This document shows, piece after piece, positions 13,139-17,277 of a DNA stretch of 17,277 nt. The translations under genes were made by a program, and so were the position numbers. Every line of letters begins with the position of its first letter. Position 1 is the stretch's first letter. The notes under the pieces were generated by a model. The model was not told the DNA's origin. It saw nothing but the letters and a program-made list of their open reading frames with translations, and did not search any database. This DNA comes from Nitrospinota bacterium (GTDB lineage Bacteria > 2-12-FULL-45-22 > JACOWJ01), in the NCBI GenBank assembly GCA_016176845.1, contig JACOWJ010000013.1, positions 1 through 17,277 on the forward strand. Reading direction: 5' to 3'.

Positions 13139-15379
13139 ATGCAAGAACCCCCAATCACCCCGGAGCTCGTTGCCCGGCACGGGCTGACGGAAGAAGAATA
13201 CGACAGGATCCTGAAGGCCCTGGGCCGGGAGCCCACTTTCACGGAGCTGGGGATCTTCTCCGCCTCATGGAACGAGCACTGTTCCTACAAGAGCTCGAAG
13301 CCCGTCCTGAAGCTCTTCCCCACCTCAGGGGAAGATATCCTGATCGAAGCCGGAGAAGAAAATGCCGGGGTGGTGGACATTGGGGATGGGCTGGTGGTCT
13401 GCTTTAAGGTCGAGTCCCACAACCATCCCTCCGCCGTGGAGCCCTTTCAGGGAGCGGCCACGGGCGTCGGCGGCATCCTCCGCGACATTTTTACCATGGG
13501 CGCCCGGCCCATCGCTCTGCTGGATTCGCTGCGTTTCGGACCACTCACCGAGCCGAGAAACCGGTACCTTCTCCATGGAGTGGTTTCAGGGATTAGCTTC
13601 TACGGGAATTGTATGGGTGTCCCCACCGTCGGCGGGGAGGTTTACTTCGACGAGGCCTATCAGGGCAATCCCCTGGTCAACGTCCTGTGCGTTGGGATCG
13701 CCAGGAGGAAGGAGATCGTCCGGGCCCGCGCCTCGGGGACCGGGAACCCTGTTTACTACGTGGGCTCGGCCACCGGCCGAGATGGGTTGGGGGGGGCGAG
13801 CTTCGCCTCGCGGGAGCTCACGGAGGAGTCGGAGAGGGACCGGCCTGCGGTCCAGGTGGGGGATCCCTTCACGGAAAAGCTCCTCCTGGAGGCCTGTCTG
13901 GAGCTCTTCAAGACCGGCCATGTGGTGGCCATCCAGGATATGGGGGCCGCGGGCCTGACCTGCTCTACGGCCGAGATGGCGGCTCGGGGAGGTTGCGGAA
14001 TCGAGATCGACGTGGAGAAGGTGCCCCGGCGCGAGCCCGGGATGATCCCTTATGAGGTCCTGCTCTCGGAGTCCCAGGAGCGGATGCTGCTCGTCATCCA
14101 GCGGGGAAGGGAGGAGGCCGTAGAGACGATCCTCCGCAGGTGGGACCTCCACGCCGTCGCCATTGGCCGGGTGACGGACGACGGCCTCGTTCGAGTAAAG
14201 GATTGCGGCAGGGTCGTGGCGGAAATCCCGGCCCGGGCCCTGGTGGACGAGGCCCCGGTCTATGTCCGGGAGGAGCGGGAGCCCCCTTACCTGAGAGAGA
14301 CCCGGAATCTTGACCTCCGGTGCCTCGAGGAACCTCAGGATTACCAGGGAATTCTCATACGGTTGCTCTCCTCTCCCACCCTGGCCAGCAAGCAGTGGGT
14401 TTTCCGGCAGTACGACCATATGGTGCGGACCAATACGGTGGTGCTGCCTGGCTCCGATGCCGGGGTAGTCCGGATCAAAGGAACCGATAAGGCCCTGGCC
14501 CTCACCATCGATGGGAATGGCCGATACAGCTACCTGGATCCTTACGAGGGGGGGAAGATCGCGGTGGCGGAGGCGGCAAGGAATCTGGTCTGCAGTGGGG
14601 CGCGACCGTTGGCCATTACCAACTGCCTGAACTTCGGCAACCCCGAGAAGCCCGAGATCTTCTGGCAATTTCGCCGGTGCGTAGAAGGTATGGCAGAGGC
14701 CTGCCGCAGATTCAATACTCCCGTCACCGGGGGAAATGTGAGCTTTTACAACGAAGGTCCGGAAGGGGCTGTCTATCCCACTCCCGTAGTGGGGATGGTA
14801 GGACTGATCGAGGAGCTCGGCCGAATGGCGCCCATCACTGCATGGTTCAAAAATGAAGGGGACCTCATTATCCTCCTGGGCGAGACGCAGGAAGCGCTGG
14901 GAGGAAGCGAGTATCTGAAGGAGATCCATGGACGGGTGGCCGGTCTTCCTCCCCAGCTGGATCTGGAGCGAGAGGCCTCCCTCCAGCAGGCCTGCCTGGA
15001 AGCAATTCGGGCGGGAATCATTCATTCCGCCCACGATTGTTCGGAAGGAGGGCTGGCCATCGCCCTGGCGGAGTGCTGCATCTGCGGACCAGGCCATGGA
15101 AGAGGGGCCCACATTGATCTCTTCGCCCCGGAGATCCGAACAGATGCCCTGCTTTTCGGAGAGTCCCCATCGAGGATCGTCCTTTCCCTGGAGGCCCAGC
15201 ACCTGCCGCAGCTGAAAGGGATCGCTGAGGGCCGAGGGATACCGCTCAGTCTCCTTGGGCAGGTTGGGGGAGATCACTTTTCACTGGAGATGTCCGCCTC
15301 CGGCCTTTATATCCACTTGCCAATCTCGGAGTTGAAGGGGATTTGGAGTGGGGCCATAGAGCGGTGCTTACGGATATGA
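13139..15379 (+). CDS. purL: FGAM synthase large subunit PurL (small, PurS/PurQ-dependent type)
   Basis: A 746-residue ATP-dependent enzyme that converts FGAR and ammonia to FGAM. The length marks the small PurL that needs separate PurS and PurQ, both present here. Motifs are [15 protein letters not shown] (41-55, with the family's conserved His47), [20 protein letters not shown] (91-110) and [12 protein letters not shown] (262-273). The C-terminal half repeats the fold, with [13 protein letters not shown] (494-506) and [14 protein letters not shown] (629-642). The ATG has AAAGG 5 nt upstream. It ends 14 nt before purF. Confidence 0.97.
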   Translation: MQEPPITPELVARHGLTEEEYDRILKALGREPTFTELGIFSASWNEHCSYKSSKPVLKLFPTSGEDILIEAGEENAGVVDIGDGLVVCFKVESHNHPSAVEPFQGAATGVGGILRDIFTMGARPIALLDSLRFGPLTEPRNRYLLHGVVSGISFYGNCMGVPTVGGEVYFDEAYQGNPLVNVLCVGIARRKEIVRARASGTGNPVYYVGSATGRDGLGGASFASRELTEESERDRPAVQVGDPFTEKLLLEACLELFKTGHVVAIQDMGAAGLTCSTAEMAARGGCGIEIDVEKVPRREPGMIPYEVLLSESQERMLLVIQRGREEAVETILRRWDLHAVAIGRVTDDGLVRVKDCGRVVAEIPARALVDEAPVYVREEREPPYLRETRNLDLRCLEEPQDYQGILIRLLSSPTLASKQWVFRQYDHMVRTNTVVLPGSDAGVVRIKGTDKALALTIDGNGRYSYLDPYEGGKIAVAEAARNLVCSGARPLAITNCLNFGNPEKPEIFWQFRRCVEGMAEACRRFNTPVTGGNVSFYNEGPEGAVYPTPVVGMVGLIEELGRMAPITAWFKNEGDLIILLGETQEALGGSEYLKEIHGRVAGLPPQLDLEREASLQQACLEAIRAGIIHSAHDCSEGGLAIALAECCICGPGHGRGAHIDLFAPEIRTDALLFGESPSRIVLSLEAQHLPQLKGIAEGRGIPLSLLGQVGGDHFSLEMSASGLYIHLPISELKGIWSGAIERCLRI

Positions 15380-15393
15380 AGGAGTTTCGCCCG

Positions 15394-16812
15394 ATGGAAA
15401 CAATGGAAACCATAGAAGACAAGCTTCACGAGGAATGCGGCATCTTTGGAGTCTTTGGATATCCGGAGGCGGCCAATCTGACCTATCTCGGCCTCTACTC
15501 CCTCCAGCACCGAGGGCAGGAAAGCTCCGGCATCGTTTCTTCCGACGGCCGGGAGCTATACGCCGAGGTCTCCATGGGCCTGGTGGCAGACATCTTCACC
15601 CGGGAGCGGTTGGCGCGTCTTCCCGGGGGGATCGCCATAGGCCACAACCGTTACTCGACGACCGGCTCCAGCCAGTTGAAGAACGCCCAACCGATCCTGG
15701 TGGATTTCTCCCAAGGACCCCTGGCCCTGGCCCACAATGGCAACCTGGTCAATGCCACCGAGATCCGAAAAAGGTTAGAAGCCAAGGGATCGATCTTCCG
15801 CTCCACCATGGACAGCGAAGTGATCGTCCATCTGATCGCTGCCTCCCGAGAGGGAGACCTGATCTCGCGAGTCATCGACGCCATGCAGCAATTGGAGGGG
15901 GCCTTCTCCCTTTTGATTATGACCAAGAACCAGTTGATCGGAATCCGAGATCCCCAGGGGTTCAGACCCCTCTCCCTGGGGCGGTTGGGCAATGCCCTGA
16001 TCCTGACCTCGGAGACATGCGCCTTGGACCTGATCGAAGCGCACTTCATTCGAGACCTGGAACCCGGTGAGATCCTGCGAATCGATCAAAATGGGATGGA
16101 GTCTTTTCGGCCCTTTACCCCTCGGAAATGTTCCCAGTGCGTCTTCGAGTTCATCTACTTTTCCCGGCCGGATAGCGACGTGTTCGGTCAGAACGTTCAC
16201 CTGGTGCGCAAAGCGCTTGGCAGGAACCTGGTCCATGAGCTGCCGGTGGAGGCCGATATCGTCGTGCCGGTGCCCGATTCCGGGGTCCCGGCGGCCTTGG
16301 GCTACGCCGAAGAATCTGGGATCCCCTTCGAGATGGGGCTCATCCGGAACCATTATGTGGGACGTACGTTCATCGAACCGCAACAGTCGATCCGCCATTT
16401 CGGGGTCAAGATCAAGCTCAACGCCAACAAACAGCTTTTAAAGGGAAAGAGGGTCTTGATCGTAGATGATTCGATCGTGCGGGGCACCACCAGCCGAAAG
16501 ATCGTCCAGATGGTCAGGAGGGCCGGGGCCAAAGAAGTCCATGTTCGGATCAGCTCTCCCCCCAATACCCATCCCTGCTTCTATGGGATCGATACGCCCA
16601 CCCACAGCGAGCTTATTGCCGCCAACTGCTCCGTGGAGGAGATCTGCCAATACCTGACGGCCGATACCCTCGCCTACCTGAGCCTGGATGGCCTGACCCA
16701 GGCCATTGGCCCTTCATCAGAGGACTTCTGCCTGGCCTGCTTCAATGGAAATTACCCCGCCGTAAAGCTGTTGGAAAGGTTGGAGCTGGCAGGGGAGGGA
16801 AGGAGATCATGA
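15394..16812 (+). CDS. purF: Amidophosphoribosyltransferase (Fe-S, B. subtilis type)
   Basis: A 472-residue enzyme making phosphoribosylamine from PRPP and glutamine, the committed and feedback-inhibited step. Cys15 (EECGIFG) is the N-terminal nucleophile after a 14-residue propeptide, presumably cleaved. The PRPP loop is [10 protein letters not shown] (357-366). Fe-S ligands expected from B. subtilis PurF are all present: Cys249 ([13 protein letters not shown]), Cys395 (HPCFYGID), Cys446 and Cys449 (FCLACFNG). An oxygen-sensitive cluster is thus likely. ATG 15394 is chosen because AAGGAG lies 9 nt upstream. ATG 15376, overlapping the purL stop, and ATG 15343 are longer alternatives with a foreign N-terminus. 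It is last gene of the operon. Confidence 0.97.
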   Translation: METMETIEDKLHEECGIFGVFGYPEAANLTYLGLYSLQHRGQESSGIVSSDGRELYAEVSMGLVADIFTRERLARLPGGIAIGHNRYSTTGSSQLKNAQPILVDFSQGPLALAHNGNLVNATEIRKRLEAKGSIFRSTMDSEVIVHLIAASREGDLISRVIDAMQQLEGAFSLLIMTKNQLIGIRDPQGFRPLSLGRLGNALILTSETCALDLIEAHFIRDLEPGEILRIDQNGMESFRPFTPRKCSQCVFEFIYFSRPDSDVFGQNVHLVRKALGRNLVHELPVEADIVVPVPDSGVPAALGYAEESGIPFEMGLIRNHYVGRTFIEPQQSIRHFGVKIKLNANKQLLKGKRVLIVDDSIVRGTTSRKIVQMVRRAGAKEVHVRISSPPNTHPCFYGIDTPTHSELIAANCSVEEICQYLTADTLAYLSLDGLTQAIGPSSEDFCLACFNGNYPAVKLLERLELAGEGRRS

Positions 16813-16833
16813 GAGGATTATCCTTGATTCAAA

Positions 16834-16921
16834 CGTATAGGAATTTCCATTTTTAAGAGGCTAGAGGTTTGGAAGTTCTTCTTCACTAATCCCTAACCCC
16901 TAATCCCTAACCCCTAACTTG
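16834..16921 (-). repeat. Family A repeat, copy 7 (opposite orientation)
   Basis: Read on the minus strand it starts CAAGTTAGGGG directly after the gyrA TGA stop. Four G-runs follow (16914-16891), then TGAAGAAGAACTTCC, a decayed right arm with CCTCTAGCCTC, and the tail AAAAATGGAAATTCCTATAC followed by G. It fills almost the whole gap between convergent purF and gyrA. The right arm pairs poorly, so the palindrome is eroded, while the tail is intact. Confidence 0.88.
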
Positions 16922-17277
16922 TCAGGTCTTGGGCTCCTCCTCCTGTTCCACCAGCGTGATCGATACCACGCGGTCCTCATTCTCCAGATCGATGAGCTTA
17001 AACCCTTGCGTGTGACGACCAATAATCGGGACTTCATCAACCTTCAGGCGGATGCCTTTCCCCTCGGAAGTCACCAAGATCATCTCCTCTCCTTCGTGGA
17101 CCTGCCGGGTAACGACCACCTTGCCATTTTTCTTCGTGATCTTGATGTTGGTCAATCCCATTCCCCGGCGGCTCTGGGTCCGGTACTCCGATAGCCTTGT
17201 CCGCTTCCCGTACCCCTTCTCGCAGACGGTAAGCAGTATGGGCTCATCCTCCTTCACGTTGGGCAGGATCTCCGCGC
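16922..17277 (-). CDS. gyrA: DNA gyrase subunit A, C-terminal fragment (runs off the window)
   Basis: About 118 residues of the C-terminal beta-pinwheel domain, which wraps DNA in gyrase. The blade pattern is visible in ILLTVCEKGYGKRTRLSEYR, followed by TQSRRGMG (a GyrA-box-like turn), EMILVTSEGKGIRLKVDEVP and GRHTQGFKLIDL. The protein ends in a short acidic tail, VEQEEEPKT. The frame stays open to the right edge, so the start lies beyond position 17277. ParC is less likely because this last-blade pattern is typical of GyrA, but the catalytic part is not visible. It converges with purF across family A copy 7. Confidence 0.88.
   Translation of the reverse strand, partial: AEILPNVKEDEPILLTVCEKGYGKRTRLSEYRTQSRRGMGLTNIKITKKNGKVVVTRQVHEGEEMILVTSEGKGIRLKVDEVPIIGRHTQGFKLIDLENEDRVVSITLVEQEEEPKT

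Noticed and set aside
13586-15277. 563-codon open frame antisense to purL
   Set aside because: It shows no recognisable domain and lies wholly inside purL, whose motifs are clear.
15343-15393. Longer purF start codons at 15343 and 15376
   Set aside because: AAGGAG at 15379-15384 fits ATG 15394, and the longer forms would lengthen the propeptide before the catalytic Cys with residues read from the end of purL.
1030-16921. CRISPR array
   Set aside because: The repeats lie in separate gene gaps over 16 kb, vary in length and are not separated by regular unique spacers. No cas genes are present.
16834-16921. Copy 7 as a classical bidirectional terminator for purF and gyrA
   Set aside because: The right arm is decayed, the stem is weak and no T-run follows on either strand. 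It may still affect 3' ends in another way.

Overview
The window is a GC-rich bacterial chromosome segment made of housekeeping genes, with a dense population of intergenic repeats. KdsD (a 3-deoxy-D-manno-octulosonate pathway enzyme) and a lipoprotein point to a Gram-negative cell. The dimeric eukaryote-like GlyRS, the PurS/PurQ/small-PurL set and the repeat types would fit a Desulfobacterota (former Deltaproteobacteria) or related uncultivated lineage. That placement is inference and is weak. No phage, plasmid or defence genes were seen.

Layout. 238-1029 (+) is a crotonase-family enzyme that ends at a repeat and a terminator. 1220-1720 (+) is a small exported protein. It converges on a leftward cluster: glyS (5094-3781), a HAMP-GGDEF membrane protein (3791-2433) and a TPR/coiled-coil lipoprotein (2406-1717). 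5095-5555 is a nest of four unrelated repeat types. 5556-6557 (-) is a UroD-family protein and 6751-7713 (-) is kdsD. 7714-8098 holds two tandem repeat copies and what looks like a back-to-back promoter region serving kdsD (-) and the purine genes (+). 8099-16812 (+) is a purine operon: purB, purC, purS, argS, purQ, purL, purF. The C-terminal end of gyrA (-) enters from the right edge.

How the genes work together. purF makes phosphoribosylamine, PurS/PurQ/PurL together convert FGAR to FGAM, PurC makes SAICAR and PurB releases AICAR and, later, AMP. purD, purM, purN/T, purE and purH are not in the window. argS sits inside the operon, 2 nt from purQ, so arginyl-tRNA synthetase is probably co-transcribed with purine synthesis.

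The unexpected content is a repeat family, called family A here, with seven copies in 17 kb. Each copy has a left arm built of TTAGGGR/CTAGGGR heptamers, a purine-rich centre, a complementary right arm, and in six of the seven a conserved tail around ATGGAAATTCCTATACG. Three copies have the same end flush with or overlapping a gene's stop codon, in the gene's own orientation. In purB the repeat supplies the stop codon. In the purB-purC gap it also abuts, and may form, the purC ribosome-binding site. I know of no named family with this consensus, but I could not search.
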